Shown: positions 10,503 through 23,439, numbered from the stretch's first letter. The stretch is DNA of 64,000 nucleotides from Ligustrum vulgare (GCA_963555705.1 OY743170.1:13927096-13991095), one strand, 5' to 3'. Translations and numbers: made by a program. The notes: generated by a model from the sequence alone, not told the origin.

Positions 10503-12110
10503 TCTTCAGTTCTGGTATCCCACATTTGGCCTCTCCTGCTTGGAAGAGGTTGAAGAGGGCGGGATCATGGGCTGAGTCACACATTGCGTGGCATCTTGGA
10601 GCTGAACACATATTTTTTTGGCACGACTGTTGGATAGAGGACACTACATTGGCTGTGCGCTTTCTAGATAGAAAGCATACATCAGAGAAGGTGCAGGACT
10701 TCTAGAAGGACATTGGATGAGATTTTGACAGACTCCTTTAGATCCTACTACACGTTATGGCAGAGCAGATTGAGGCTATTCCTTTATCTGTTAATGACCC
10801 TGATCAGATTGTTTAGAGGGATACATCAGATGGTATATTTTCTACCAATTATGCTTGTTAGTTGGTTTGGACAAGACATCAATCAAAGGATTCTTATCAG
10901 ATGTTGTGGACAATTGTTCTTCTCGTTACCGTTTCTTTTTTTAGCTAGAGGCTTTGGTAGGGGCTTATCCCTGTTGACACGATTATTTAGAGAAGGATTG
11001 ACTGTCACTTAACATCACGATGTCAGTACTACGTACAGATGGAGATTATTATGTACATTTTAATGGGCAGTGTTATCTCAGATAAGGTATGGAGCCACTT
11101 CGGAGACATCTTCATGTTACTATGATCCTGAGTGAGAATGTTCGATGGAGATTCCAGAGATGGAGATATTTCAGACAGTGTGTTAGGCTGGGCCTTATTC
11201 GTATCATCATTCCTCTATTCATATTTTTGTTTTTATGGACAGAGGAATGATGCGAAGCACATGGGTATTCGGATGGAGCCTCGAAGGATTATTTGGAGGG
11301 TGTATCGCATTATTTAATTCCTTCACATTGGGCTGCTCATTAGATAGCAAAATTGGCATGAGAATATAGTTTATTTCCCCATTCACCCCCTATTTTGGTC
11401 TTTGGCTTGTTCCATTAGTGGGAGCCTACAAGCTTGACACTGATGGATATGTTAAGGACGGTCCGCCAGTGGAGGGGGTGTCATCAGGGACCACGGAGGA
11501 TAGTGCATCAGGGCGTTGTCATCATTCTAATGAGATTATCTTATACTTGAGGCGGAGCAGGGAGCTATTCTCAATGGGATTCTTCTTGCTCGCCGACTGG
11601 GTATCAAACCTATTTGGATTGAGACGACTCCATAGCAGCAATTCATTACATCATCAGAACGGGGCAGACCTTAGTTGATTTAGGGGATTCTTAGACACAT
11701 CAGAGATATTCTTCATCTAGACACGGACTACCTCTCACATCTATCATGAGGGTAATCAGGTTGCCAACTCACTTGCTTTTGAGGGATGGGATCAGAGAGT
11801 GTACCGATAGTATGGACCGTAGGATCTACCACGCATCATTAGGGAACTTGTGTAGATTGATGGACATAGACTTTCCAACTTCAGAGGATTATAGCCTAAA
11901 ATTTATCTGTTTTTCTTTTGATGTATGGGGTATGTATTCCCCCATTTATTTCTTTCAATTCGTTATTCTTGTGTTATGTTATTTTTCTTGGAGGTCAGGT
12001 CTATGACCCCTCCATACATGTAAAATTTCATTTTAATGTTAGCTCCTAGCCCGCACGAGGATAAACTGTGAACGACTCAACCTATTTTTCTTTTTCTTTT
12101 TTTTTTAAAA
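10503..12110 (+). pseudogene. LINE (L1-type) 3' remnant: zf-RVT and RNase H
   Basis: Plus-strand frames give the zinc-binding RT tail ('IFFWHDCWIEDTTLAVRFLD', 10600-10690) and then an RNase H domain ('YKLDTDGYVKDG', from about 11430; 'PIWIETDSIAAIHYIIRTG', about 11610-11670). Both are typical of the C-terminal part of plant LINE ORF2. Stops and frameshifts occur throughout. A 3'-UTR-like stretch follows (11890-12060) and then a pyrimidine-rich run at about 12085-12107. The 5' half of the LINE (ORF1, endonuclease, RT core) is absent, as in 5'-truncated insertions. Confidence 0.8.
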
Positions 12111-14589
12111 TTGTTTAGTTAAACTCAAGGAAGGCTTCCTAAACATCACCTTCTCAGATGACTCAATTTCCACTTTCTATTTTCCTTGTTCTAATTCGTC
12201 TTTACTTGATATATCCACTGCAGTATATCTTCACTCTAAACTTCATCAACTTTTTTCTATTTGTGTAGAACTTTCTGGTTCCTCTCCCCAACTTGTAGGT
12301 GGAGAGAAGATCTTTTGTGGTGACCCCTATTTTTCAGTATGAGGAACTCCCTTTTTCCTTCTGGGTGTTCCAAATAGAACCTACACTTATCAAATAACAT
12401 TTATTTTAAAACAACAATATAATATCCTAATTTTACCATGTAAATAAGTGTATAAAATGTACTTATCAAATACCCCGAAACTTGAATTATTGTTTGTTCT
12501 CGAACAAAATAGAACTAAAATGTAAAACTGCAAAAAATTCAATAACTTTTTAGTCAACTGTTAATTCGTTTGTCATATGAATTAAAAATTAAACTTTAGA
12601 AAATAAAGCCAAATAACACAATAAAATTTATTTCTACTTATCCGATGCTTGACTTTCCATGTGTGTGTATGAATAGCCAAAATCAAATGCATACACATAT
12701 AAAAATATACAGAACATAATGTGGCTTATAATGCATTAAAACCCCAATCCCATGTGGTCTAATAATAATTTTCTTTTTATTTTCCTTACATCACTAATGT
12801 TTGATTACAAACTTATACTTTTCTCTCCAATCACGATGTTCACTCTATTTATGTGGTTTCTAATTATCAATTCATTGCATTTTCCACATATAGCAGTTGG
12901 AATTAGATAAGTCAGATCGTTTATAGATACCCACATATGCTAAGTACATTACTATACAAGTAATAATTCAACATTGACTATGTGCTTAGTTTATAAAGTC
13001 TAACATGGATAAATAGAAAATAAAAAAATAATATTTAATGTTATCCATTATTATTTTAACTAAAGCACAAAATCAATCAGAACTACATCATAGGCAGCAA
13101 ACAAATCAATTAAAAATTTAATTATTTATTTATTTATATATTCCGAAAATTGAATGAAAAGCACATGTAAAATAGCGAAAAAATGAGATACGCACCCCAA
13201 ACTTAGAAAACTATTTTTTATTGTGTCAACTTCACGGGTTTGAAAGCTTAACGTCATTTTTCTTTGTCGTTTCTTGGATGATCCTACCCTTTCCTTACTT
13301 TCATTTGTTCGGTTTGAGGTGTTTTGAGTTGGTGTTTTCCTTACATATGAGATATAATCAACATTAGTAGCATAAACACCATACAGACATTGACAAAAAA
13401 CAATAAAAACACACCCCCAAACTAGGATATTGCAAAATAGTTGAATTTCATTGATATTCATCCCCGGACCCTCGAAAAAGTGAAATTTTCCTGACATATT
13501 TAGGCATATGAAAGTATTTGACATGGTCTACAACATGTTCAAAACTCAACTAAATTAGAGTTTGTTTAGGTTAGGAAAAGATAGTGTAAATTAAGTGGCG
13601 TGAAACTATTTGGAATCTACAGTGGTGTAATGATTCATGCAGTGGTGCCATGATGTGCAAGGAGTGCAATTTCGACTTTTATGATTAAAATACTCTAAAT
13701 CATGAATTTATAATAAAAATATGATGTATAGCATGAATTAAAGAGATTCATTCGAAAAGTTTTTTCAAAAACTCGAAGAAGAACTCGTTGAAACATTTTA
13801 TCAAACACATAGCATACACTCAAAGTTCACAATTCAATTATACTAGATTCTAACTTACTCCCATCATTCATCAATCAACAATTTTGAAATTTAAGAATCC
13901 GAGGGGGAACTAAAACTTTGATGCTAAATCCATAGAAGTGTGAAAATTTATACCTTGTATTTCCTTTCGGATGGATGAGAGCTATGGATTTCACTCAATG
14001 AAATGTTGAAGTTGTGAATTTTGGTGAAAATCAAGTTTTGAGAGTGAATTGGGGATGTTATTAAGTTGGAAATTATGAATGTTTCAGTTTTAAGCCAAAA
14101 TCACGCCTAGAATACCACTGTCGATCGTGTGCTTGAGCATGGTACGATAGCGTGGTAATCCACTGTAGACACTGCTTAAACTTTTGGTGGTCCTGTGATC
14201 GCGTGTGGATTTTTTGTCACGATCACGTGGTACTTCAGTTAAATTCCAAAAAATATTCTTCTACCTTTTGTCAAATTAAATTTCATTCCCGACTTATCTT
14301 GTGTTGTGTGCCACCTATTTCCAAACAATGTTCTCATGTCCTAGACTCAAACTTTATGCTAGTGATCTTGATGATGTGCTATGAACTAAACAAGCAAATT
14401 AATACTAAATGTTACTAATGTCAAGAATGCAAAACAAGGAATGCAAGAAATCATAACTCCTAGTTTAAAGCAAATAAGCTAATAGAAAGCAGTAAATAAA
14501 GCATGGTAAATAAAAGGGTTTGAAAATTGGGTTGTCTCCCAGTAAGCGCTTAATTTATAGTTTACAGCTAGAATTTTTGGAAGAAATCC
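12111..14589. other. Non-coding flank of the Athila-like remnant, 3' side
   Basis: I saw no convincing protein. The block 12388-12915 matches 19318-19832 in the same orientation. Phrases such as accccgaaacttgaa and cccaaacttagaa are typical of Athila/Tat untranslated or LTR regions. At 14523-14550 the minus strand reads aagcgcttactgggagacaa, resembling the conserved sequence before the 3' LTR of Athila elements. The piece 12120-12370 has no assignment. Confidence 0.5.
12388..12915 (-). repeat. Dispersed repeat, copy A (Athila-like flank)
   Basis: Similar to 19318-19832 over its whole length in direct orientation, with many substitutions. Shared landmarks are 'tataatatcctaatttta', 'aactaaaat.taaaactgcaaaaa' and 'cccgactttcca/cttgactttcca'. 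An LTR pair or a repeated untranslated region of the same decayed element are both possible. Confidence 0.7.
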
Positions 14590-16860
14590 TCAAGGTGGTA
14601 TGAAACAAGATGTTGAGGCATTGCTATTTGCTTTGACCTTGTGCTTAAAGCTTTCCCCATGACCATCATGTGTGTCAACCTCTATTTTGGAGCAGTTTTC
14701 AAGAAGTGGATATCGATTTTCCATTTGAGTCATGCCGAATGTCATGTGTTCATTTTCCACTTTAAATGTTGCCTCGCCTTTTTCCAAGTCAATTAGGGCT
14801 CGTCTAGTAGCGAGGAAAGGTCGGCCTAAGATCAAGGACATCATGCTGCCCTCCATTTCCAAAATTACGAAGTCAACTAGAAAAATAAAATTATCCACTT
14901 TAACCAGAATATCCTCAATGATACCATATGGATGTCGGACTAACCAATGGGTTTTGGCTCTTCCAATCCTAGTTTCCTGTAGCCAGATTGGGGCATTAAA
15001 TTAATACTTGCACCTAGATTACATAAAACTTTATCAAATTTAAAATAACTAATAATGCAAAGTATTGAAAAACTCTCAGGATCCCTGAGTTTGGGAAGCA
15101 ACTTGTTTTCCAAGATCATGCTGCATTCCTTAGTTAAAGATATTGTCTCGAACTCCTCCAGCTTCCTCTTTCTGGATATCACGTCTTTCAAAAACTTAGA
15201 GTAGCTTGCAATTTACCTAATTGCCTCAATGAAGAGAATATTGATGTGCAGTTTTCTGAGCATTTCTAGGAATTTACTAAACATTTGATCTTCATTATTA
15301 TTCTTTAACCATCGTGGAAATGGGATAGGAGTTTCATAAGGGTTAATTATTGATTTCACGTTGCTGGTTTCTTCTATTGTTTCAAACACCTCAACCTGAT
15401 TTTCCTCCTTTTTGGCCTCTTGATCATTTTTGGCAATGTGCTTTTTAGCATGTATTTCAGGTAGTTTAACCCCATTTCTTCTGGTAATGGCATTGATCCC
15501 CTCCTTCTCAGTCCACTTTCAAAGTCTTTGGGGTGGCATTGATCCCCTCCTTCTCAGTCCACTTTCAAAGTCTTTGGGGGAAAAGAGTGGGAGGTATATA
15601 TACTCTCTCACATGGTGAAAAATAGATTCTTCCTGAAGTAAAGTCTATATCTTTCTCTATAGTTTGGACAACTAATACTTGATCTTTTGGTTTAATTTCA
15701 GTATTGCTGGGAAGTCCTCCCGTGCTCTATTTATCAGAATATGTGACATTTGTCTCACCCGTGTCTCAATATTTCTGATTGAGACTTGATGATTTTGCAA
15801 GATAGTCTCGATTTTCTTCATGAACTGATTTGTCTTGCCCATATAGTGCTTAGTCTTCTCCATCAATTTCCCGAACATCTCTTCAAGTATAGGCTTCTTC
15901 TCTTCATTTTTTTACTAAGGTACTTTTAGTCCAAGATTGTAATGATTATCTCTTCATGAAAAATTAGGATGATTTCGCTAACCCGAATTATATGTGTTAA
16001 AATATGGATTATGTTGACATTAGCCCCCTGAATAAAGTCAACCTGCTCACCTGGACATGCCAAAATGGGACAATCTATAGTCAAATGACTTGATCCACAT
16101 TCTTCACAGCTTAAATTTGCATTTCTCACTGAATGGTTAGATTGTGATATTTTTTCCACTTTTGCAACCAAAAAAGTCAATTTTAGCTGATAATGCAGTA
16201 TATTAGTCCACCTTATAGTTCCTTGCATGCTAGCTTTCTTTGAATTGACTTTCCAGATGCCCACTGGTTTTTGTGTTGGCTATCCTTTCAAACTATTCCA
16301 GTTCCCCTCTAACAAATTTAGTGGTCAATGAACCATTTGACAAAGAATTCACCGAACTCTTGAATTGAGGAAGGAGACTTGTAAAGAAGAACTGTATTTG
16401 GTGGCCCCGTGTGATGCCATGGTTACTGAGAATGTTTTTAAATATGTTCTAAGATTCATAAAATATTTCTAAATCTTGCTATTGAAACACAGTAATATCA
16501 TGCCTAAGCTCAGCAATCTTGATAGGTGGAAAGAATTTGGTGCAAAATTTTTGGACCAAGTCATTCCAAGTTATGATGCTTGCACCGGGATGAGGATTAA
16601 GCAAGTCCAAAGCTTTGTCTCGTAAAGTGTGTGAGAATGGCGAAGTCTGATGACGTCATCTAATACACTCCGATATTTAAAATGTTGACACATCTCCAAG
16701 AACCTAGAGATGTGTGTATGTGAATCTTCATCAAGTTTTCCGTAAAACTGATGCCCATTCTGGAATATGTTGATGACGTTGGTCTTCAACTAAAAATTGG
16801 GCTGACCAAAAGGCAGATAAATGATGCTTGACTAATTTTGAACAATCTGCGGTGGTTTAA
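14590..16860 (-). pseudogene. Athila-like Ty3/gypsy gag-pro remnant
   Basis: Minus strand, from the N-terminus: gag core at 16571-16789 ('INIFQNGHQFYGKLDEDSHT', 'ISRFLEMCQHFK'); a CCHC-like knuckle at about 16050-16120 ('CEECGSSHLTIDCP'); a coiled linker at 15672-15878; then the protease region at 14590-15200 ('KRKLEEFETISLTKECS', 'LCNLGASINLMPQS', 'LILGRPFLATRRALID'). This order and these motifs are those of Athila gag-pro. In 'LCNLGASINLM' the usual catalytic Asp (LCDLGA) is Asn, so the protease would be inactive. Several stops and frameshifts are present, and no RT or integrase remains nearby. Confidence 0.82.
15489..15580. repeat. 46-bp tandem duplication
   Basis: The unit beginning ggcattgatcccctccttct is present twice, at 15489 and 15535, without visible differences in the core. 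It lies in the gag-pro spacer of the Athila-like remnant. Confidence 0.9.
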
Positions 16861-17101
16861 ATTTCCATATTGATATCTTGCTATTTTTTATCTTCTTGAT
16901 CTTTTGCTGCCCTTAGTCTTTGATGAAAGTACGCTTGATTTCTGGATCAACTTTTGAAAGATTATTGTGCCACAAACTTTGCATACACGAAGATGAGAAG
17001 AAACAAAAGAATAAAAAACGAACTGAAAGAATTAAAAATAACAATAAAGTGATAAAACATCTGAATAAGTGAAAATAATCTAAAAATAAATTTAAACTAA
17101 A

Positions 17102-17122
17102 TCCCCGATAATGGTGTAAAAA
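17102..17122 (-). other. Degenerate PBS (tRNA-Asp type) of the Athila-like element
   Basis: The minus strand reads acaccattatcggggat, a decayed form of the Athila PBS TGGCGCCGTTGCCGGGGAT. It implies the 5' LTR lay to the right, from about 17123. Confidence 0.55.
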
Positions 17123-17162
17123 ACTTTTTGCGCTATTTCCTTACCGCAATTGTATGGATCAC

Positions 17163-18096
17163 TAGGGGTGGAAGCGGTCCGATTTTACCAGATTTTGACA
17201 GATTTTCAAACCAAACCTTTTAAACCAGTTTGAAAAAATCTCAAACTCAAATCAAACCATTTAAAACAGTTCGAGAGCGGTTTGAGAAAAACTCAAACCT
17301 AAACCTAACGGTTTGATTCGATTTTAAACCGCCAATATATATATATATATATATATATATAGTTTATTGATTTCGATATATACTTATACCCTATTGGCAA
17401 TAAATCAAAACAAATTAAATAGATCTACTATAATTTTAAATTCTAATAAAGTCAAAACAAAATCACATTAAAATTACAATATAGTTATTTTATCCGCCTT
17501 TTTAGGTTAAGTTGTTACAAAATAAAAGTTACGATAATGTTACAATATAAGTCAATAAGGTCCAAACAATAACAAGATGCCCAACAAGATCTTTGTGATC
17601 ATCATATCTAGAAAATACATATATGTTTATTAATTAGATAGAGAGTATAACTAACCACAATAAAAAAGAAGTTTATTAACCAAGTATATAATCAATATAA
17701 TAATTACATAAGCTTCCCGTTGTTACGAACTCACACCATTCATCAGATATTTTAAAGGAGATTATTGGATTTATATGAATTTTAAAGTATGAGTAATTGT
17801 CTAATTGAGTAATATATGCAAATATGCAATAAAATTAATAAAAATACCCATTTTACAATTGATTTGACATATTGGCCGAATTTTCAATTTTTTCTTTTAT
17901 TTTTATATATTTTTTCGCCGGTTCGGTTTGGTTTCAAACGCAATTAAAATTTTCAAACATAAACCAAACAATCATTAACCGGTTTGGTCCGGTTCAAAAC
18001 CATTTCGTTGACGGGTCCGTGTGGCACCAAACCATCGATTTTAAAATGCGGTTTCAATTCGATTTTACGATTTGACGATTTCTGCTTACAGCCCTA
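17163..18096. mobile_element. Non-autonomous hAT element, 934 bp
   Basis: Starts TAGGGGTGGAAGCGG and ends TTACAGCCCTA, typical of hAT ends. It is flanked by an 8-bp duplication, tggatcac (17155-17162) and tggatcgc (18097-18104), with one mismatch. Subterminal regions are rich in aaccggtttgg/ggttcaaaacc repeats on both strands. The interior has a (TA)n run near 17335-17360. No transposase was seen, so it would have needed one in trans. Confidence 0.88.
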
Positions 18097-19317
18097 TGGA
18101 TCGCACAAATAATATAGTGGACTTTGAGTCTGTCTCTCGTACCGACAAGGATTGAGTAAATTAAATTTTAGACACATTACTTAACCGTAACAAGAGAAAT
18201 CAATTTGAATTAGATTTGGAAGTAAACTAACAAATTAAAATAAATAGCTTTTAAATAATGAAATTAATCAAAAAATATGCTAGACTCGAGAATTCACTTT
18301 ATTTTCCTTCATCATGTTTCGATATAAATGTTTACTTACAATTCATGGAATTTTGAATATCAATGTTCCTATTTTGTTTAAAACCTTTTTTCAAACGGTA
18401 AATTAAATCTTATTTCTATATATGATTTGACTATATTTCTATGATAATATAAAGTATATGGGTATATTTCGATCATCTATTAGACTTTATTTCAATTAAA
18501 ACATGACTAATGAATTCTTAATCTTTCGAATATAAGAAAATGTCACAACATTCATACAATAATAAGCTAGAGAATTGTAGAAACATGAAACTTGGAATCA
18601 ATTGCTCAAACCCATAAATTGCATTAAATTAAATAAGTATAAGAATATGAAATCCGAAAAATACTTCATTAAGATTCTAACATTAACGCCTAGCCTAGAA
18701 ACATGATTAAAGATAAATAACAACAAGAATTTGTAGAATTTATAATTCGAATGGAGAAATTATTCTTCTTGTTGCAAGAATTTTCAATCTTGCGCGAATT
18801 GGTTCTCTAAAGATTTTGGTAGAGTTTTAGCATAACGGATATTATTAGGTCTAGATGAAATCTAGGTTAATTAGGAGAAAATTTGAAGAAGCCAAAAATG
18901 CGGCCCAGTCGAATAGAGGCGCGACTGCGTGGAAGAAGAATTCGCAATCGCGTAGTTAGACGTAAAATGATCCGTTGATTCAAAAGATGACCTCGCGATT
19001 GCCTATGTATATGGGGTCTTCTCACTTGATTGTAACGTCTCATGCAATTTTTCATCTTTCAGTTGCTACAAGTTGGGCCTCAAACTTTAATTGTTGATAG
19101 GTCCTTCATCTTCTTATTAGATCATTTTAGTCCCTGAACTTTTGATTTTCTTCCGCTAATAACTCCTTTTATACCTCAATTGACATCATGAACTTCTTCA
19201 TCACGTGTACAATTTAGCTCCATTTATCATTCAATCAACCTTTATTTGCTTCAATTCCTTCATTTTCTCACTTTAAGATAATTTCTTAAATAATAACAAA
19301 TATGAAAGAAATCAATA
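18097..19317 (-). other. Probable decayed LTR of the Athila-like element
   Basis: Non-coding. It lies between the degenerate PBS and repeat copy B. It carries a GC-richer block at 18900-19010 (gcggcccagtcgaat..., tcgcaatcgcg), comparable in style to 14100-14230 in the opposite flank. LTR ends could not be fixed. Confidence 0.4.
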
Positions 19318-19832
19318 GCAATTATTCTAAAACTATAATATAATATCCTAATTTTAACATGTAATAAGTATATAATATACATTTATCAAACACCTTCAAA
19401 CTAGAATTATTGTTAGTCTTTGAACAAAATTGAACTAAAATATAAAACTGCAAAAAAAAATTTAATAAATCTTGTTAATCAACTTTCAATTTGTTTGCTA
19501 TATGCCATAGGTTTAAATAAAAAATTAAACTTTAGAAAACTGAACAACACAATAAAAATTATTTCTACTTATTCGATGCCCGACTTTCCACGTGTGTGTG
19601 TAATTAGCCAAAATCAAATGCATACTCATATAAAAATATACTCAACATAGTGGGGCTTATAATACATTAAAAGCTCCAATTCCATGTGGTCAAATAATGA
19701 TTTTATTTACATCACTTATGTATGATCACAACCTTATATTTTTCTCTCCTATCCTGAGGTTCACTCCATTTATGTGATTTCTAAATATCAATTCAATCCA
19801 TTTTTCCACACAGTTGAAATTAGATAAGCCAA
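19318..19832 (-). repeat. Dispersed repeat, copy B (Athila-like flank)
   Basis: Counterpart of 12388-12915. Similarity stops at 'agataagcca', after which sequence abutting the copia remnant begins. Confidence 0.7.
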
Positions 19833-19959
19833 CATAAATAATCAATGGTAATCAACACAGCTGCACTCTATTTATGTGGTTTGTTGTAAGTCTTATTAGT
19901 CAATGAATGGCACCTAAGTAAGAGAGCACTCAGGTATTTAAAAGTTACTGTCAACTATG

Positions 19960-20490
19960 AGATTTTATGCAAGAAGGGAGGGGATGAAGTAATAGCATTC
20001 ACAGAATTGACTATGCTTGTGATTCGGAGGACAAGAAAAGTACCTCTGGTTATGTGTTCTTAATGAGTGGTGGTGCAGTCTCATGGTCCTCAAGGAAGTA
20101 GCACATAGTTACTCTCTCAACTACAAAAGCTGAGTTTGTGGTAGTGACAGTATGTGCTTGTCACATAGTCTGGATGAGGAGAATTTTGAAGAAGTTAGGT
20201 CACTCACAAGAAGGTTGCACCATTGTGATGTGTGATAAACGCTTGAGTCTTGATTATAAACTTTCTAAAGATTCAGTTATGGATGGCCGCGATAAGCACA
20301 TTGATGTACGGTTCCACTTCTAGTGAGATCTTACTAATGATGTGGCTGTTGAACTTGTTCACTGTGAGACTCAAGACCAAGTGGCTGACTTGATGACTAT
20401 GTCACTAAAGCTTGATGCATTTCAGAAGCTTCGAGAGCAGCTGGGATTGTGTGAAATCTCTGATATAAACAAATATTTGATAGTAGTTAG
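19960..20490 (+). pseudogene. Ty1/copia RNase H remnant
   Basis: Plus-strand reading gives 'KKSTSGYVFLMSGGAVSWSS', 'TLSTTKAEFVVVT', 'RRILKKLGHSQEG', 'DKHIDVRFHF' and 'LVHCETQDQVADLMT'. This is the C-terminal RNase H of copia polyproteins in the right order, and the end of the protein is at about 20490. There is a stop after 'SSRK' and others further on. RT, integrase and gag are missing. It is followed by a polypurine tract and an LTR-like end, so this is the 3' part of a copia element on the plus strand. Confidence 0.85.
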
Positions 20491-20504
20491 TTTGAGGGAG
20501 GGAA

Positions 20505-20777
20505 TGACAGGTATTAGGATATTTAGGATTTATTTATTTATTTTCTCAAATAAATCCCTATTAAATAGGGTAATTTGTTATTCTATTTTGATTCATTCTT
20601 TCCACACTTTACCAGGTTTCTGTCAGTGTAGATCATGGGGCTGTGTTTTCTATTTTTTGTTAGTTATTTTAAGGTTATATATTTACCAAAGATGCTATTC
20701 AATAAGAGCAGTAATTCATTCAATTTGTTTTGAGTTCTTGATCTTCAGCTTTCATTTTATCATTCTATCCATAGCAG
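20505..20777 (+). repeat. Probable 3' LTR of the copia remnant
   Basis: It follows a polypurine tract (tttgagggagggaa, about 20491-20504). The sequence opens tgacaggtattagg and a plausible CA end is at 20777 (tatccatagca). No second LTR is in the window, so the ends are tentative. Confidence 0.5.
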
Positions 20778-22423
20778 AACCAGGCCGCTCTCTCCCAGGA
20801 TTAGTCGGGTGTATTTGGACACCTGAGAGATAAAAAATGAGACCACACAAAACGATGAAAATCAGGTTACTCTTGATATGTCTACCACTTGTGCATTTCT
20901 TTTACGTACATGCAAAGATGCCAGTCATCCATTGTCATTCACTCTCGGGAATCTATATCAATGTACTCAACTGTCAGCTTATATAAAAGATAATTTTAAA
21001 AAAAATGAATACAAAAATTCAGTGAGCAATCTACATCGTAATAGTTATGAAAATCGATGAGCTCAATTATAGATATTCAATTCTACCAATGCGCACAATA
21101 TTGTCAATATCAATAGAAGAGCTCAATATTCAATTACACTGTTTAGGTTTACAAGCCATGATCAATACAATATCAATATCAATGCCAATGACAATAACAA
21201 TGGGTGGAATTTTAAATCTATAATCACTTTGATAAATCAAAAGTTCAATTCGAAGTTTAAATGTCTCCAATGTAAATATAGGGTATAGATCGCTCACTTT
21301 CAATGATCAAACAATAAATATCCTCAAAAATATAGAATCCAAAACGAAAACAATTTAAAATTCAGATTTCATACTGAGGGACTAACCCAGGGGTCGACCT
21401 TTGTCTCAATAAAAAAACCTAGGTGTCGACCTCTTTCTTTGGGTATCAAACCTTCGCTTATTTAATTTACCATTAATCATTATCTAGATAAGGTTCATGC
21501 TTAGAGGATCAAGCTTAAGGGTGGAAGAGAGTGGCACTTTAGATCCCTAGGATGGACACCTAAATTCTCACATGAAAATTATTGAGCAAGACATGGTGTT
21601 TTCTTTCTAATTTGGCTTTTAGCTTTGGTTGATCACATGCTGTTCAATAACTATGAACTTAATATCCAAATGAAGCCTTAAATATCTAGTTACATATAAC
21701 ATTTTCTATGCACAAAATGATCGATTGTAATGAAAGTTATAATAAAATAAAGTAGGTACCTCGAACTAGGTTTTTATATCTTAAATTACAGTTCTTGGAA
21801 ATCTTTTATCATTAAAATCCGTAAATTAAAATTTCAAATAGATTATGTTATGTGTTCAAAATATAATTTCTTGATTGAAAAGTATTAAATTTTTGGGATG
21901 TTACAAAAATTGAGGTAGATGGCTACCAAAAATTAAAAACAAAGGCTAGACGGAGACGAGATTACGAGAGAAAAGAAAACAGATATAAAAAGTTGAGCGC
22001 ACCATCAAAGGTAGAAGACGCAGATCGTCGTTGCTGTTTCTGTTTTGCGCCCGTCTGGCCTCTGTCGTGGAGGCCCTGACGATGGGCTCCTTGGCTCAGG
22101 CAATTAAAATATTGCTGCTGGAGCTCTAAACTGTAGAGTTGAAATGGGGATGAGTGAGTAAAATTAGGGTTGAATTTGGGTTAAAATTAGGGTTGAATTT
22201 GGGTTTGGGTGGAAGGATGGATGGATTAAAATTAATACTACTTGAATTTTAAGCAAAAAATAAGACTTAAATTGGCTTTTCAAAATTGAAAATTGAAAAG
22301 TACACGAGGGTGTAATTTTCACATCTTAGCATTCACGGATTGCAGTGTACTTTCTAGTCAAAATAACGTTAAAAACTCCATCTTTCTTCGTTTATAAAAA
22401 AAAAAAAATGAATTCTGCTCAAA
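20778..22423. other. Intergenic, no gene recognised
   Basis: The stretch at 20778-20825 (ctctctcccaggattagtcg...) resembles a recurrent plant repeat end that I cannot name. Positions 21360-21430 hold two copies of an 'aggtgtcgacctctttct/aggggtcgacctttgtct' phrase. Positions 22140-22210 repeat 'aaaattagggttgaatttggg'. No reading frame looks real. Confidence 0.5.
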
Positions 22424-22460
22424 TCTATATATTTATCTTTATCTTTATATATATAAAAGT
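22424..22460 (+). other. Helitron-like 5' end (tentative)
   Basis: tctatatatttatc...tatatataaaagtagag resembles the TC-starting 5' ends of plant Helitrons, which run into tatataaaag. It sits just left of a Helitron-like 3' terminus on the opposite strand. Short and AT-rich, so weak. Confidence 0.4.
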
Positions 22461-22523
22461 AGAGAATCATTTTGGAGGGAAAATTGCATTTAATGACTCT
22501 TTTTCTCTTCACTTATACTTTTA

Positions 22524-22551
22524 CTAGTGCATCACCCGTGCGATGCACGGA
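22524..22551 (-). mobile_element. Helitron-like 3' terminus (minus orientation)
   Basis: The minus strand reads CCGTGC-ATC-GCACGG, a perfect 6-bp-stem hairpin (22536-22550), then about 8 bases and CTAG followed by T. Hairpin plus CTRR end and T are the hallmarks of a Helitron 3' end. The element body would extend rightwards from here. Confidence 0.65.
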
Positions 22552-23439
22552 TATTGTATCGTACAAAATATATTGTAAAATTAGTGAATAATTTTGGTAT
22601 ATTGAAAAGAGTAATCTTACAGGTACATGCCGTGTACGAATGCAATTTCCCAATTGAAAATACAAATTTGATTTGTAATAAAATATGTTAACACTTTTCT
22701 TTTAAGTTTAGTATAAGCATTATAAATTCAATACTACACCATTTTAATCCATAAATAAAAATAAGTGAGATATTGAGGATGCTATGTTTGTCGGATACTT
22801 TAGTATTTTACTTAATACATTGGTAAATAATACTAAAGTATTCGTCAAATATAAATATATTGTGGAATGTATCAATTATTTCTCATGATTTATGCCTCTC
22901 GTATTTATGTTTTTCCAAATTTGATTCAAAAATATAAATCACAATAATTATAAATGTGTGCTTAATCTTAAACCCACAAATATTTGTATTTAACCAATAA
23001 AAATATATTTTTAATTATAAAATCAAGTAGTCAAAATAATAATTACATAAATTTAGCAATTATCATGATATGACAAAATGCTACGTTGGTGACAAAAAAA
23101 TTATAACGAAAATGGTATACCATATAATCTTCACACAACTATTAAAATTAAGAATGATTAAAAGAATATTATTCGCTTTTAACCACAATTTTTGCAATTT
23201 CCTCACGTATTTAACAGTTTATCTAAATTTCTTTCAGAAACATCAATCACAGTAATTATAAGCTTTTGTTTAATCTTAAGAGCAAATATTTGTATTTGAC
23301 CAATAAAAATGATTGTTAATTTCAATAATTTTTATGAGTTATTGTCAACTTCAAAGAAAATCCAAATTTAGTAGTTTATTTAATGGTGTATCATGTTTTT
23401 TATTTAATATTATGGATACAATATTGATTGTGTGGAATG
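22551..23439. repeat. AT-rich internal repeats, about 307-bp period
   Basis: Two related copies contain 'aatcacaataattataa' (near 22938) and 'aatcacagtaattataa' (near 23245), each followed by 'ttaatctta...caaatatttgtatttgaccaataaaaat'. Two further partial copies resume after the gypsy element (30240-30720). No coding potential. Confidence 0.65.

Noticed and set aside
20878..21060. Possible small gene downstream of the copia remnant
   Set aside because: Short frame with no recognisable domain, in a repeat-derived region.
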